The notes beneath the pieces were generated by a model, which saw only the letters and a program-made list of their open reading frames with translations, was not told the DNA's origin and ran no database searches. Source: Onthophagus taurus (lineage: Eukaryota > Arthropoda > Insecta > Coleoptera > Scarabaeidae). Taken from it: DNA of 64,000 nucleotides. The stretch covers positions 28,711,001-28,775,000 of the forward strand of contig NC_091972.1 of NCBI RefSeq assembly GCF_036711975.1, in the 5' to 3' direction. Below are positions 21,870 to 32,698 of this stretch, one piece after another; position 1 is the first letter of the stretch, and each line of letters opens with the position of its first letter. The translations under genes were made by a program, and so were the position numbers.

Positions 21870-22880
21870 ATAAAACCTAGAGAAAAGTTGGGAAAATTGG
21901 TTGGAAATTGGTTGGAAAAAGGACAAAATAATAATGTCGCGAGATGTTTTATGCGATGAAACATGTATATAACATAAAGATAATGTCGATCAACAGAAAT
22001 AACGGACAAAATTGAAAGTGATAAAAATGAAGTGAAAGAGAATAAAAAATTACATGAACAGAGTGAAGAACAGATGAAAAACAGTGAAGACGAGGAACGA
22101 GAAGAACAATATAAAAACATACAAGATCTGGAACAACAAATAAACCAACTTATCAACTCACGAAGAACAAGAAACATGGACAATAGTAAATATACCGAGC
22201 GAGACCAAAGCAATAGATACAAGATGGATATTTACTACAAAGAAAGACGGTACAAAAAAGGCACGGCTAGTTGGCAATTAGGTTTTCAACTCAAAAATGA
22301 GGAATGGAATTCAATATACGCCCCAGTATCCAGGATAAGATCAACGATAAGAATGTTTATGGTTCATGCGATTAATAATAATTGGCTAATAAAACAATTA
22401 GAGCATTTTTAAATGGTAAACTAACTGACAATGTATTTATAAAGATACCAGAAGGAATAAACAAGGAAAAATGAAATGTATTGAACAAGGGTATTATATG
22501 GACTTAAAGAGGCACCAAAGTGTTGGGATGAACAATTTGATCAATGGATTCAAAAGATCAAAGTATGATTTGTGTCTATACACAAAGAAAGATGTGTACA
22601 CAAAAAACAATAGAAAGGTTAAAACACGAATTTAAGGCAAAACATGTAGGAGAATTCAATAAGTTTTTGGGAATGGAAATAATAAGGGAAGAAAATACTT
22701 TGAGAAGAATATATTGATAAAATTTTGAAGAGATTTAATACAACAGACCGCAAGGTTAAGAAAACGCCAATGGAAGTAAGATATCAATTTGAGTAAGATA
22801 TCACTCCACTCGTCCCAAAATATATGAAAACAAATCAAATGTTAAACCGATCATCTGCGACCTCTCATAAGGAATAGGAA
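21870..22880 (+). pseudogene. Ty1/copia RT remnant (left arm)
   Basis: Plus-strand fragments of a copia polyprotein. They read NEEWNSIYAPVSRI (the 'FAPVAR' motif) near 22,300, YGLKEAPKCWDEQFDQWI near 22,500-22,550, and KHEFKAKHVGE with FNKFLGMEI near 22,620-22,680. Stops and shifts are numerous. The stretch is the inverted counterpart of 41,180-42,290, so it was carried along with the histone spacer when the unit was copied in reverse. Confidence 0.75.
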
Positions 22881-23605
22881 AAGTAAAAGGAGTAGGAATC
22901 TCGAATTTATTCAACAGTTCATATATATATATTTATATATATATGAACATATTTTTAATTCAAATAGAAGCTGTTCTAACGTGTACCGTTTTTGATTAGT
23001 AGCGTCTACTAATTACGATGTTTTAACTCCAGGTCATTTTCTACTTGTAACTTTTACGAAGAATGGTTGAAGATTTCTGGAAAAATTGTCAGAAATTTTA
23101 AACGATTGTTCCCTTCTGCAAGTGACTGCTCTTGTTGGTTTCTTTTGTTTTATTTATGGTAATTTTGTATTTATTTTGTTCCTCCCATCTATAGATGCCG
23201 TTACCCCATTTACTTATTTTTTATTAATTAATTTAATTTTTCGTGTCGATTCAAATTTTAATGTTTAATCATAATTTTTTCTCTTCTTCAATCTTTAGTT
23301 TTGTAAAGTAAATTTATTAGAAAATAATTTAGGGAAATTGTATTAAACTATGTCATCCACGAAATTTTTTTTTAGTACCGGTTTTGGAAAGATTTTAGCG
23401 AGAGGTCTTCCTCTTTATCACCAGACTTCGTAAAGAGAAGAAGTGTGAGTGAATTTTTGCTAAGTTATTAGTTCGACATTTTGGAATTTTTGGGTTGGCT
23501 ATTTTAGGATATCTATGCGACTACGATTCGTAGTGAAATTTTTTTTGTTAAGTTAAATTTAAGAAAAACACTTCTTCAGAAACATGGCATCTGAAACCTC
23601 AAACA
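22881..23605. repeat. Histone-spacer DNA, inverted copy of about 39,790-41,215
   Basis: 23,000-23,605 reads as the reverse complement of about 39,790-40,290 (for example AAACATGGCATCTGAAACC versus its complement near 39,790). The middle differs: a TATATA-rich stretch at 22,920-22,945 replaces about 0.85 kb present on the right. No gene is seen. Confidence 0.7.
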
Positions 23606-23786
23606 TGTTACCATGGTTACCACCCCTTCCAACACTGCGAATGGTCGGGCGCACCCCATTGGTGGGCATTCATGGAGCTGAGATAAAAAGGAAGGTCGTT
23701 CGACTCAGAGGACATTAGATGACAAATATCGTTGCTATATTAATCTTGTGTAAAAAAATATTGTAAACAAAAAACCAAGTTAAGTT

Positions 23787-24592
23787 ATGGGACCATATAA
23801 TGCTACCACTACTGGTAACCGCCACATACTGGTTATCACAGACTTGTTCAGCCGCTGGGTGGAGGCGTTCCCCATTCAAAGGACGGACACCGCAGACGTC
23901 ATCCGTGTAATGGACATAGAAGTATTCCCACGATTCGGATACCCCAGGGCTATCCTTTCCGACAACGGCCTACAATTCATATCCATCGAATGGGATGCTG
24001 CACTCCGACGGTGGGGATGTCTTCAATGGACTACGCCGATATACCACCCCCAAGCCAACCCGACAAAACGACGAAAACAGGACTTAAAAAAATGCCTACG
24101 TCATATACGTAATAATTGGGGCAAACCGCTCTATTCAACATCCGTTCTCGAAGGAATGCCGCAACGAAACAAACACCGGCTCTTATGCTATTGGGTTACG
24201 AGCTCCGTAAACCTGGAGAATGGTTCGCCGAAGATACCGCACCCAACCAAGCCCCTAACGGAGAAGATAGAAGACAAGAACGAATAGCCCATATGAACGA
24301 GCATAGATACCGGCAACGGTACGCAGGAGAGGTTCCTCCACGAATTCAATTCACACCCGGTGATAAAGTCATGGAACGCAGCCATAAAATACCTCTTAAG
24401 CCCTTCTCACCACGTTGGAACGGACCTCACATCATTATCAGTACCGCCGAAACCAACACTTATTGGGTTAGATGGTTCAACACCGCGGAAGCCACCAAGG
24501 TCCACGTGAACGATGTTCGTTCGGCACCTCCCACGCCGACAACGAGTCCGACTACCCGGCGCGGCCTCTTGAGGGTAAGCGGTGAACGGTGA
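23787..24592 (+). pseudogene. Gypsy integrase fragment, frameshifted
   Basis: Two overlapping frames. 23,787-24,110 reads ITDLFSRWVEAFP, ILSDNGLQF and TPIYHPQANPTKRR (integrase core, with the usual TER Glu replaced by Lys). From 24,116 the next frame continues LFNIRSRRNAATK, LLGYELRKPGEW, HMNEHRYRQRYAG and KVHVNDVRSAPP. The same motifs occur in the intact gypsy element at 28.3-33.0 kb, which is a related but distinct family. Confidence 0.8.
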
Positions 24593-25816
24593 ACATGACG
24601 GGCCTCTTGAGGTACCTGGAATTTCTTCCCTGACCCTCTTCATCGGACCTAAAACAAACGGAAAATATATTACAAAATTTTCACTAATTAATAGTGACAT
24701 CGGAAGTGGAATTGGGAAGGACAGTCGGACTCCTGGATCGTCAGACGAGAAGCAGCCTTGGCCGTTTGTGGCGAAGGTGTTCAACGTCGTAATCCGTTAA
24801 TCCCGCTAGGAGGGGATAGGAGGGGATTGGTGTGGTTTTCGAGCCGTGTAAACTCGGTACTGGCCTTGTCACGAATGAACTCCTCGATGGTCACCATCTG
24901 GGAATCATTGTGCAGTGTCGCATTACTGACAAACCAAGGTGCATCAAATGCCATCCTTAGGACCTTGTTCTGAACAACTTGGAGTTTTTGCACGTGCGAG
25001 TGCGCGGCGTAACCCCAGACTGAAGAAGCGTATGTCATCGCAGGTCTGATAACTGCTTTATAGAGTCGAATCTTCCGGAGAGGATCCAACTTACTTCGGC
25101 GATTTATCAGAGCGTGCAGATTGACCAGAGCTACCTTCGCCCGGTTCGCCATGGCCTCGATGTGACTTTTCCAAGTTAGTTTAGAGTCCAGAATGACACC
25201 CAAATACCTGGTTTCGGAATGCCAGGGAAGCTCGTTCCCTCGCAGTACCAACGCATCGGGGGGTCTCTGTCTACGCCGAGTAAAGAGTACTGCGGTACTT
25301 TTATCAGCGTTGATTTTGACCCGCCACTTTGCGAAGTAGTCTTGCAGCTGATCCGATGCTGTCTGCAGTCTACGAGCGGCGATCTCGGGGGACCAAGATC
25401 TGCTGTAGATGCACACATCGTCGGCGTACATCGCTAACTGAGTGCCCTCGCACCGGGGTAGGTCGCTAACAAAGCGCAATTTCAATGCGCGCCTTCCTAC
25501 CGCCAAGATAGGACGCGATCAATTGAACCAACGCCAGGGGCACGCCCGCTTCTAGCATTTTGAACAAAAGTCCTTCATGCCATACTTTGTCGAACGCCTT
25601 GGCAACATCGAAAAGCGCCGCACAAGTGCTTTGCTTTCGATTGAAGCCTTCGGTTATGTATTCGACAAGTCGCAGTACCTGGTGTACGGTCGAATGTTTG
25701 GGTCGGAAACCAAACTGTTCATCCTGAATGAGGTTAGGATCTTGAACGGATCTTTGTAGCCTCGTCTGGACGACCCTCTCACATACCTTGCCGAGACAAG
25801 AAAGCAAACTGATGGG
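24576..25816 (-). mobile_element. Jockey-like LINE, copy C, 5'-truncated inside the gypsy element
   Basis: Minus-strand 3' part of the LINE described at 57,460-62,436. It is flanked by a 10-bp target duplication CTCTTGAGGG (24,566-24,575 and 25,817-25,826). The 3' end has two GTTCACC heptamers. The RT part is broken: about 95 bp spanning the GVPQGS motif is deleted near 25,470, joining FVSDLP directly to a shifted frame. It retains the DVAKAFDKVWH and YADDVCIYS motifs. Confidence 0.9.
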
Positions 25817-25837
25817 CTCTTGAGGGTTGTCGGGGGT

Positions 25838-26084
25838 TGTTGAGGGGATGGTTACCGTCCCTTCGAACACTGGGAAGACCGCGCCGAATGGTCGGACGCA
25901 CCCCATTGGTTGGAATTCATCAAGCTGGGATAAACAGGAAGGCCGTTCGACTCAGAGGATATTATATTACAAATATCGTTACTACTAATCTTGTGAAAAA
26001 ATATTCTAAATAAAAAACCCTGTTAAGTGTTGTTGAGAGTTTGACTCCATCACGTGTTTCCTGTCCCTCCCATCTCCGGTAACG
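25838..26084 (+). repeat. 3' LTR of the old gypsy element
   Basis: Begins TGTTGAGGGG and ends CCGGTAACG. It is similar to 23,606-23,784 but clearly diverged, so the insertion is old. It is about 247 bp long. Confidence 0.55.
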
Positions 26085-26330
26085 AACATCTCTTCAAAAG
26101 ACGCTCGGCTTTACCCGAAAGGTTCTAGTTCTAGTTTAATTAACACCGGCCGTGAAAGTCTTCGTACTTATATTATCAACCTTTATGAGGAGGATATTAT
26201 CAAACAAATTAACGATCTCGACAACTTATGTATACACAACTTACAAGGATCGCACTTACATATATTACCTACTATTAACTTAAAAATATTGTAAATTGCG
26301 ACAATATTCTTTATTCAGATACTAATTTTT

Positions 26331-26346
26331 GGTTCTGAAAAGAACC
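26331..26346 (-). terminator. Histone 3' stem-loop of left H2B
   Basis: On the minus strand GGTTCTTTTCAGAACC, 40 bases after the H2B stop. It is a 6-bp stem with a 4-base loop bound by SLBP in metazoan histone mRNAs, which are cut downstream instead of polyadenylated. Confidence 0.95.
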
Positions 26347-26386
26347 GGTCGTAGTTTGGTAGGGAGGGGGATGTTTATATCGCCAT

Positions 26387-26758
26387 TTATTTGGAACTTG
26401 TGTACTTAGTAACGGCCTTGGTGCCTTCGCTTACAGCGTGCTTTGCCAATTCTCCAGGTAACAGAAGTCTGACGGCAGTCTGGATTTCTCGACTGGTGAT
26501 CGTTGATCTTTTGTTGTAATGAGCCAAACGGGATGTTTCAGCGGCTATCCTCTCGAAGATATCGTTCACAAAACTGTTCATTATACTCATAGCTTTGCTC
26601 GAAATACCGGTATCGGGATGAACTTGTTTCAATACCTTGTAAATGTAAATAGCGTAGCTTTCCTTTCTCTTGCGTTTCTTCTTCTTATCGGTTTTCGATA
26701 TATTTTTCTGCGCTTTACCCGCCTTTTTGGCTGCTTTCCCACTAGTTTTCGGTGGCAT
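26387..26758 (-). CDS. H2B: Histone H2B (left copy)
   Basis: A 123-aa core histone that pairs with H2A in the nucleosome. It has a basic N-terminal tail ([18 protein letters not shown]), then the histone fold from [22 protein letters not shown] to the C-terminal AVTKYTSSK, the usual H2B length. It differs from the copy at 39,143 by one residue: AAETSRLAH here versus AAEASRLAH there. It ends with a proper 3' stem-loop. Its promoter is cut off by a LINE about 100 bp upstream, so only the TATA-proximal part survives and its H2A partner is missing. Expression may be reduced. Confidence 0.97.
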   Translation of the reverse strand: MPPKTSGKAAKKAGKAQKNISKTDKKKKRKRKESYAIYIYKVLKQVHPDTGISSKAMSIMNSFVNDIFERIAAETSRLAHYNKRSTITSREIQTAVRLLLPGELAKHAVSEGTKAVTKYTSSK

Positions 26759-26856
26759 TGTTGTTGTTCGTTGATTAGTTAATAAAATTTATCGGTGATA
26801 AGACTATCGACAGTAACGACAGTACACTACAGTAAGTATGCAGTGTTATAAAAATG
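26759..26856 (-). promoter_or_regulatory. Truncated H2B core promoter
   Basis: On the minus strand a TATA-like TTTTTATAACAC lies at about 26,845-26,855, some 90 bases before the ATG, as in the intact gene at 39,051. LINE sequence starts at 26,857, immediately upstream of the TATA box, so all distal H2A-H2B promoter DNA is gone. Confidence 0.75.
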
Positions 26857-27015
26857 AACGGTGAACGGTGAACTTGACGGGCCTCTTGAGGTTCCTGGAA
26901 TCTTCCTTAACCCTCTTCATCGGATCTAAAACAGACGGAAAATATATTAGTTAATATTCGCTAAATTAGCGATATCGGAAGTGGATTTGGAAAGGACAGT
27001 CGGGTTCCCGGATCG

Positions 27016-28263
27016 TCAGACGAGAAGCAGCCTTGGCCGTTTATGGCGAAGGTGTTCAACGTCGTAATCCGTTAATCCCGCTAGGAGGGGATTTGGGTGG
27101 TCTTCGAGCCGCGTAAACTCGGTACTGGCTTTGTTCCGAATGAATTCCTCGATGGTCACCATCTGGGAATCATTGTGCAGTGTCGCATTACTGACAAACC
27201 AAGGAGCATCGAATGCCATCCTTAGGACCTTGTTCTGAACCACTTGGAGTTTTTGCACGTGCGAGTGCGCGGCGTAACCCCAGACTGAAGAAGCGTATGT
27301 CATCGCAGGTCTGATAACCGCTTTGTAGAGTCGAATCTTCCGCAGAGGATCCAACTTACTTCGGCGATTTATCAGAGCGTACAGATTGACCAGAGCTACC
27401 TTCGCCCGGTTCGCCATGGCCTCGATGTGACTTTTCCAAGTTAGTTTAGAGTCCAGAATGACACCCAAATACCTGGTTTCGGAATGCCAGGGAAGCTCGT
27501 TCCCTCGCAGTACCAACGCATCGGGGGGTCTCTGTCTACGCCGAGTAAAGAGTACTGCGGTACTTTTATCAGCGTTGATTTTGACCCGCCACTTTGCGAA
27601 GTAGTCTTGCAGCTGATCCGATGCTGTCTGCAGTCTACGAGCGGCGATCTCGGGGGACCAAGATCTGCTGTAGATGCATACATCGTCGGCGTACATCGCT
27701 AACTGAGTGCCCTCGCACCGGGGTAGGTCGCTAACAAAGATACAAAAGAGTATCGGTGAAAGCAACGACCCCTGAGGGACGCCAGCAGTTAGGATTCGCT
27801 CTGTCGAACGCGTACCGTTCAATTTGATGCGCGCCTTCCTACCGCCAAGATAGGACGCGATCAATTGAACCAACGCCAGGGGCACGCCCGCTTCTAGCAT
27901 TTTGAACAAAAGTCCTTCATGCCATACTTTGTCGAACGCCTTGGCAACATCGAAAAGCGCCGCACAAGTGCTTTGCTTTCGATTGAAGCCTTCGGTTATG
28001 TATTCGACAAGTCGCAGTACCTGGTGTACGGTCGAATGTTTGGGTCGGAAACCAAACTGTTCGTCCTGAATGAGCTTAAGATCTTGAACTGATCTTTGTA
28101 GCCTCGTCTGGACGATCCTCTCGCATACCTTGCCGAGACAAGAAAGCAAACTGATGGGCCTGTAGCTTTGCGGGAACGTTAGGTTCGCCCCGGGTTTCGG
28201 TAACACGACGACGTCCGCGCATTTCCACTTGGTAGGGAAATGCCGCAGCCGGAACGCCGCATT
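27016..28263 (-). pseudogene. LINE copy A ORF2, 3' half (RT)
   Basis: RT portion from AAFRLRHFP through SYRPISLLS, FDVAKAFDKVWH, GVPQGSLLSP, YADDVCIYS to the C-terminus RPRLLLV. The open frame continues upstream into antisense LTR sequence (to 28,416), which is not part of the LINE protein. The coding sequence itself is nearly identical to copy B, so the break by the gypsy element is the only obvious damage to this half. Confidence 0.9.
28260..28263 (+). repeat. Target duplication CATT, left, of young gypsy element
   Basis: CATT precedes the LTR here and follows it at 33,032-33,035. The LINE copy B has a single CATT at this place (58,861 region), giving the empty site. Confidence 0.85.
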
Positions 28264-28596
28264 TGTTATCCCAAACCACCGCTCGGGCGCCGTTCGGCCC
28301 ACGCCATTGGTCCGGCAGTTCGGACAGCGGTGCCGCTCAACGATTGGACGCTTTTGTTCACCCCAGCCACCCTTGGGGTTAAAAGAAGGGTGAAGGCAAA
28401 CAGAAAGCAGTTCCAACCGATTAGCGACTTTAGTAGCAGTAGAAGATCACGTCTCCTTAACCACGGCGCCTACTTGCGACTCTCTCCGTCCACCATCATC
28501 ATCGTATCCGCATATAATTGTATATAACCCTTGTACATATTGTAAATAAACATTTCAAACCAACCGTTGCGTTTAACAACAACACCCACCGTAACA
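28264..28596 (+). repeat. 5' LTR
   Basis: TGTTATCCC to CCGTAACA, 333 bp. It contains a TATA-like stretch (TGTATATAACCC near 28,520) and AATAAA near 28,547, as expected for a promoter and poly(A) signal. Confidence 0.95.
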
Positions 28597-28597
28597 A

Positions 28598-28615
28598 TTG
28601 GCGCCCAACGTGGGG
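28598..28615 (+). other. Primer-binding site, tRNA-Lys type
   Basis: TGGCGCCCAACGTGGGGC follows the 5' LTR after one or two bases. It is complementary to the 3' end of eukaryotic tRNA-Lys(CUU) as I remember it (ending GCCCCACGTTGGGCGCCA). Confidence 0.8.
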
Positions 28616-28619
28616 CCCG

Positions 28620-29513
28620 ATGATGCCAAAGACTCCTTCGACCAGAAGCCGAACCGCTGCTGCCCGTCCGTACTTCAGCAAGGAAGAATTGGCAAGCTTT
28701 TCAGAAGAAGAGGGACCCACAGAACCTACCACAATGAAGCCTGAACCAGAAGCCAGCAAACCCAGCGTCTGCGAGCCGCAGGTGTGTTCCCTGCAAAAGC
28801 TGCTGGCCGACCACCTGTCCATATCGAATGTCGAACCACCGACCTTCTCCGGCGATGCGATGGAAGACCCAGAAACCTTTCTGCTACAGATGAAGGAACA
28901 CTTCCAGCAGACACAAACGCCCCCGGCTGCTCAAACGGAGCAGGCTGCTCACTGCCTTCGGGGAGAAGCCGCTACGTGGTGGACGGCATATGACGATCTG
29001 GGGCTGACCTTCGCAGCGTTCCACCAGGCCTTGTTGGACAGATTTAACAGCCCGCAGATACTGGCGCAGATTAATGGCCAGTATTTCAGCAGACAACAGC
29101 GTGCGGACGAACCCGTCCAGGTATTCCTTAAGAGGAAACACTTGCAAGCGCAACGCCTCCGCCGCAAACCCAACGACGACATCGCTATGATGGTGGCTTC
29201 ACTACTTCCACAAATACAGCTGCATATAACCAAGACGCCGGCTAGCATAATAGAATTACGGCATCAAGCTATTCGTACGGAGGCCCTGCTCAGAAAATCC
29301 GGTGCGCTTAAGCAACCTACCTCGACCCAACAAAAGGTTAAGTCGACAACAGCCGACCCCGGGATATCGAAGAAAAAAGAGCCACCCCGCTGCTGGTACT
29401 GCCCGGGGTACCATTGGAACAGAGATTGCCCTCTTCAACAGACCAAGTCTTCGGGAAACGAAGCAGCGGCCGTTCGCCCAGCACAGTTCGAGCGGCCGCA
29501 ATCTCCACACTAG
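28620..29513 (+). CDS. Gypsy Gag
   Basis: 297 aa from ATG 28,620 (a second ATG follows directly), just after the PBS. The frame is open upstream into the LTR but that part is untranslated leader. A capsid-like region at about residues 65-220 has typical gypsy Gag motifs (PPTFSGDAMEDPETFL, AATWWTAYD, YFSRQQRADEPVQVFL). A zinc knuckle near residue 265 reads CWYCPGYHWNRDC, with three instead of four residues before the His. Gag packages the element RNA into virus-like particles. It overlaps pol by about 100 bases in a different frame. Confidence 0.9.
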   Translation: MMPKTPSTRSRTAAARPYFSKEELASFSEEEGPTEPTTMKPEPEASKPSVCEPQVCSLQKLLADHLSISNVEPPTFSGDAMEDPETFLLQMKEHFQQTQTPPAAQTEQAAHCLRGEAATWWTAYDDLGLTFAAFHQALLDRFNSPQILAQINGQYFSRQQRADEPVQVFLKRKHLQAQRLRRKPNDDIAMMVASLLPQIQLHITKTPASIIELRHQAIRTEALLRKSGALKQPTSTQQKVKSTTADPGISKKKEPPRCWYCPGYHWNRDCPLQQTKSSGNEAAAVRPAQFERPQSPH

Positions 29514-32500
29514 AAAGGCTCGGCCGGTCGACGCGTTCCGCGGTGACTATTGCGACTGCTGGAGGACGCCACGTGGCGCTCCTCGATTCGGGATCCACAA
29601 ACAATTTCGTGCGATCAGACATTGTGCCGTCGTATGACCCCGCGTGTGTTTCCTCCGCTAGTCAAGCCGACCCAGACGCTCTACTCCCCATCCTCGGGAG
29701 GACCATGGTGCAGTTCGTTATTGACGGGGTTCAATGTGAACAACAGTTCCTGGTGGTTCCGCGTCTGAGCGCCCCATTCGTTCTCGGCGATCCCTGGTTT
29801 CACGATTACGAAGTGGTACTGGACTTTCAACGCGGTTGTTTCCATTTTGGGAACGAGAAGCGCGCTACAGTTTACTTCCGGCGAAACATCCCTTCAACGC
29901 CTCCGCCCAAATTTGACGTTTCTTCCATCCGCCACCAAGTTCCGGATGAGCACCAAGAGGCGCTGTATACTGTACTTCGCGCCTTTCCTGATGTGTTTGT
30001 CGACTCACGCAAAAGCACATCTGGCACCACGGAACACAGGCTGGAGCTCCTTGAAGGGGCACGGCCTTTCCGTCTACCACCTTACCGCTGCTCTCCCGCC
30101 AAGAAGGAATTCATCGCGCGCGAGGTGGAGAGGATGTTGGCGGAGGGTGTGATCGAGGCCAGCCGTTCTCCGTATTCTTCCCCGATTGTCCTAGTGAAAA
30201 AAAAAGATGGCACCAAGCGTTTTTGTATCGACTACCGTCGATTGAACCAGCAGACTAAGGACGAATCTTCGGCACTTCCGATCATCCACGAAACCCTGCG
30301 GGACGTCAGCCAGGCCACAGTTTTCTCAAGCCTCGACCTACGGTCCGGGTACTGGCAGATCCCAATGGAGCGAGAATCCCGGGCTCTTACTGCATTTACA
30401 ACGCCGGACGGGGCCGCTTATCAATTCCGGGTTATGCCCTTTGGCCTGAAAAATGCCCCCGCCACCTTCCAGAAGTTGATGACTCAGGAAGTTCTATCAG
30501 GATATCTCCGAAGGTTTGCGCTGGTTTACCTGGATGACGTGATAGTTTACAGCGACTCGTGGGAAGATCATCTCAAACACCTGCACCTTGTGTTCGAAAG
30601 GCTTAGCTTGCACGGTTTGCGGTTGTCGCCGGAAAAATGTCATCTGGGCGCGACAACCATCGACTACCTGGGTCACCGAATTACGCCAGGCGGGGTCGAA
30701 CCCCTGCCAACACACATCAACACCCTCTGCAGCGCCACGAGCCCGACCAACAAAAAACAGCTTCGTTCTTTCTTAGGCTTGTGCAACTGGCTCCGCGGTT
30801 TTGTACCCCGTTGCGCCGAGGTGCTGACGCCACTCACTAACCTTTTGCGGGGACAAAACAAATTCAAATGGAATTCGGACGCAGAGGAAGCCTTCTGTCG
30901 GATCAAGCAGCTGCTGAGTCACCCGCTGCAACTACGACGCCCTAACTTCGATCAACCATTTGTGTTGCAAACAGATGCCAGTGGGAAGGGTATTGCTGCG
31001 GTGCTGTATCAGGATCCCGGGAGAAAGATAGTCGCATTTGCCAGCGCTAAGCTGTCTCCTGCCGAACAAAGGTACCACGCCAATGAGCAGGAATGCCTGG
31101 CGGTCGTATGGGCGGTACGTTATTTCCATCCTTACTTGGAGGATCGTCGATTCACCTTGCGCACCGACAGTAAGGCTCTGTTATGGCTAGACACAATGAA
31201 AGGTCGAAACGCCAAACTAACTCGATGGGCACTCCTCTTGCAGGAATTCAAATTTACTGTGGAACACGTTCCGGGAGCACAGAACGAGCTCCCGGACTTC
31301 CTCTCGCGACAGCCAGTTCACGAATCAACAACAGAACATAGTGTGCCGGACACCGACCGGATATTCGTGCCATTGCCCACCAAACAACGTACCATAGATG
31401 TACGAAGCCACCATATTGCGTGCCTAGAAGTACCGGGGTTGGCCGATGATGTAAAGGAAAGTCAACGCCGGAATCCTCATGCCCAGAACCTCATTCAGAC
31501 CCTGGACATGATCAACCAGGCGGGTCCTGTTAATCCCGGCGAAGCTAGGATAGTCGACCAATACTCGACCCACGAGGGGTTACTATGGAGGCAACATCCA
31601 GACGGCAAGCGGCTGATTGTGCCGCAAGACATGCACGCACAAGTTCTGCATGCCTACCATGACGCCTCCCTCGCAGGACATCCTGGAGCTGAAGAAACCA
31701 CAAGAGCCATTCTGAAAAAGTATTGGTGGCTCGGGCTGGAAGTACAAGTGAAAGATCACGTCCGAAGTTGCTGGACTTGCGCTTCCCTTAAACGAGGCCC
31801 TCTGCAGGAACGGGCCCCATTGCGTCCCCGGGCACCAACCCAGCCCTGGGAAGTGATCGCCGTCGATCTCATGGGCCCCTATGTAAAAACTCGAAACAAC
31901 AACAGGTTTGTTTTCGTTGTCACTGACCTATTCAGCCGGTGGGTTGAAGCCTTCCCCGCCACCACCAGCGGCGCCGCAAGGGTCATCGACCTCTTGGAGA
32001 GCGAGGTGTTTCCGCGGTACGGGTATCCGCGAGCCATCCTGTCCGATAACGGACCGCAATTCACCTGCATCGACTGGGACTCCGCCTTGCGCCGTTGGGG
32101 CTGTCTGCATTGGACCACCCCCATTTACCATCCCCAAGCCAACCCAACGGAGAGGCGAATCCAGGAGATAAAGAAATGTATCCGGATTCAGCTGGAAGGA
32201 CGAAATCCGACAACATGGGATCGTCACATTAACCGGGCTTTATTTAACATTCGCTCGAGACGTAACGCAGCCACCAAGGAAACTCCTGCCGCTTTGCTGC
32301 TAGGCTATGAGTTGCCACGTCCAGGGGAATGGTTGGTAGAAGCACCCGGCATGAATCAACAGCTTGAGCTCGAGCGTCCCGAACAGAGAAGAAGGCGAAT
32401 CAGGGAGGCCCACATGAACGAGCATCGGTATCGCCAACTCTACGCTGGTGAGGACCCACCACCCAGGCGGTTCCTACCGGGGCAGCTCGTCATGGAAAGA

Positions 32501-32689
32501 TCACGAGCCGCAACTCCGTTTGGTCCCCGCTGGATTGGACCCCATATGGTCATCGAAGAAGCAGGTCCAACAACCTACTGGATCAGACGGCACCAGACGG
32601 CGGAACCCGTTAAGGTTCACGTGAACGATCTGCGGCCGGCCCCTCCACCACTTCGACAACAACCAGCGCCACCCGAACCGGCGCCTTGA
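29414..32689 (+). CDS. Gypsy Pol (protease, RT, RNase H, integrase)
   Basis: An open frame of about 1090 codons with no ATG at its start (TTG at 29,414). It lies in the -1 frame relative to gag, so it is probably made by ribosomal frameshifting in the 29,414-29,513 overlap. Protease has DSG at about residues 58-60. RT has FCIDYRRLN, DLRSGYWQIPM, FGLKNAPATF and YLDD at 372-375. RNase H has QTDASGKG. Integrase has an HHCC zinc region (HAYHDASLAGH with CWTCASLK) and catalytic Asp818, Asp878 and Glu913. No env gene follows and no chromodomain is apparent. Confidence 0.93.
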   Translation: MEQRLPSSTDQVFGKRSSGRSPSTVRAAAISTLERLGRSTRSAVTIATAGGRHVALLDSGSTNNFVRSDIVPSYDPACVSSASQADPDALLPILGRTMVQFVIDGVQCEQQFLVVPRLSAPFVLGDPWFHDYEVVLDFQRGCFHFGNEKRATVYFRRNIPSTPPPKFDVSSIRHQVPDEHQEALYTVLRAFPDVFVDSRKSTSGTTEHRLELLEGARPFRLPPYRCSPAKKEFIAREVERMLAEGVIEASRSPYSSPIVLVKKKDGTKRFCIDYRRLNQQTKDESSALPIIHETLRDVSQATVFSSLDLRSGYWQIPMERESRALTAFTTPDGAAYQFRVMPFGLKNAPATFQKLMTQEVLSGYLRRFALVYLDDVIVYSDSWEDHLKHLHLVFERLSLHGLRLSPEKCHLGATTIDYLGHRITPGGVEPLPTHINTLCSATSPTNKKQLRSFLGLCNWLRGFVPRCAEVLTPLTNLLRGQNKFKWNSDAEEAFCRIKQLLSHPLQLRRPNFDQPFVLQTDASGKGIAAVLYQDPGRKIVAFASAKLSPAEQRYHANEQECLAVVWAVRYFHPYLEDRRFTLRTDSKALLWLDTMKGRNAKLTRWALLLQEFKFTVEHVPGAQNELPDFLSRQPVHESTTEHSVPDTDRIFVPLPTKQRTIDVRSHHIACLEVPGLADDVKESQRRNPHAQNLIQTLDMINQAGPVNPGEARIVDQYSTHEGLLWRQHPDGKRLIVPQDMHAQVLHAYHDASLAGHPGAEETTRAILKKYWWLGLEVQVKDHVRSCWTCASLKRGPLQERAPLRPRAPTQPWEVIAVDLMGPYVKTRNNNRFVFVVTDLFSRWVEAFPATTSGAARVIDLLESEVFPRYGYPRAILSDNGPQFTCIDWDSALRRWGCLHWTTPIYHPQANPTERRIQEIKKCIRIQLEGRNPTTWDRHINRALFNIRSRRNAATKETPAALLLGYELPRPGEWLVEAPGMNQQLELERPEQRRRRIREAHMNEHRYRQLYAGEDPPPRRFLPGQLVMERSRAATPFGPRWIGPHMVIEEAGPTTYWIRRHQTAEPVKVHVNDLRPAPPPLRQQPAPPEPAP

Positions 32690-32698
32690 GGGAGGGGG
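32688..32698 (+). other. Polypurine tract
   Basis: GAGGGAGGGGG directly before the 3' LTR, the primer for plus-strand DNA synthesis. Confidence 0.9.

Larger units (their letters stand above)
23606..26084 (+). mobile_element. Old Ty3/gypsy element, internally deleted, hosting a LINE
   Basis: It starts TGTTACC at 23,606 and ends GGTAACG at 26,084, with AACA on both sides (23,602-23,605 and 26,085-26,088). The uninterrupted inverted arm at 39,790 serves as the empty site. LTR-like ends share ATGGTCGG-CGCACCCCATTGG and the GTTCGACTCAGAGGA-ATTA words. The 5' LTR breaks off near 23,784 directly into integrase, so PBS, gag, protease and RT are gone. Confidence 0.7.

Noticed and set aside
21480-21870. 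Histone-fold (TAF6-like) gene fragment
   Set aside because: A faint resemblance of one shifted frame to a histone fold, too short and broken to support.
28518-28619. Longer Gag starting within the LTR
   Set aside because: The ATG at 28,518 lies in the LTR before the primer-binding site. The ATG pair at 28,620 after the PBS is the plausible start.
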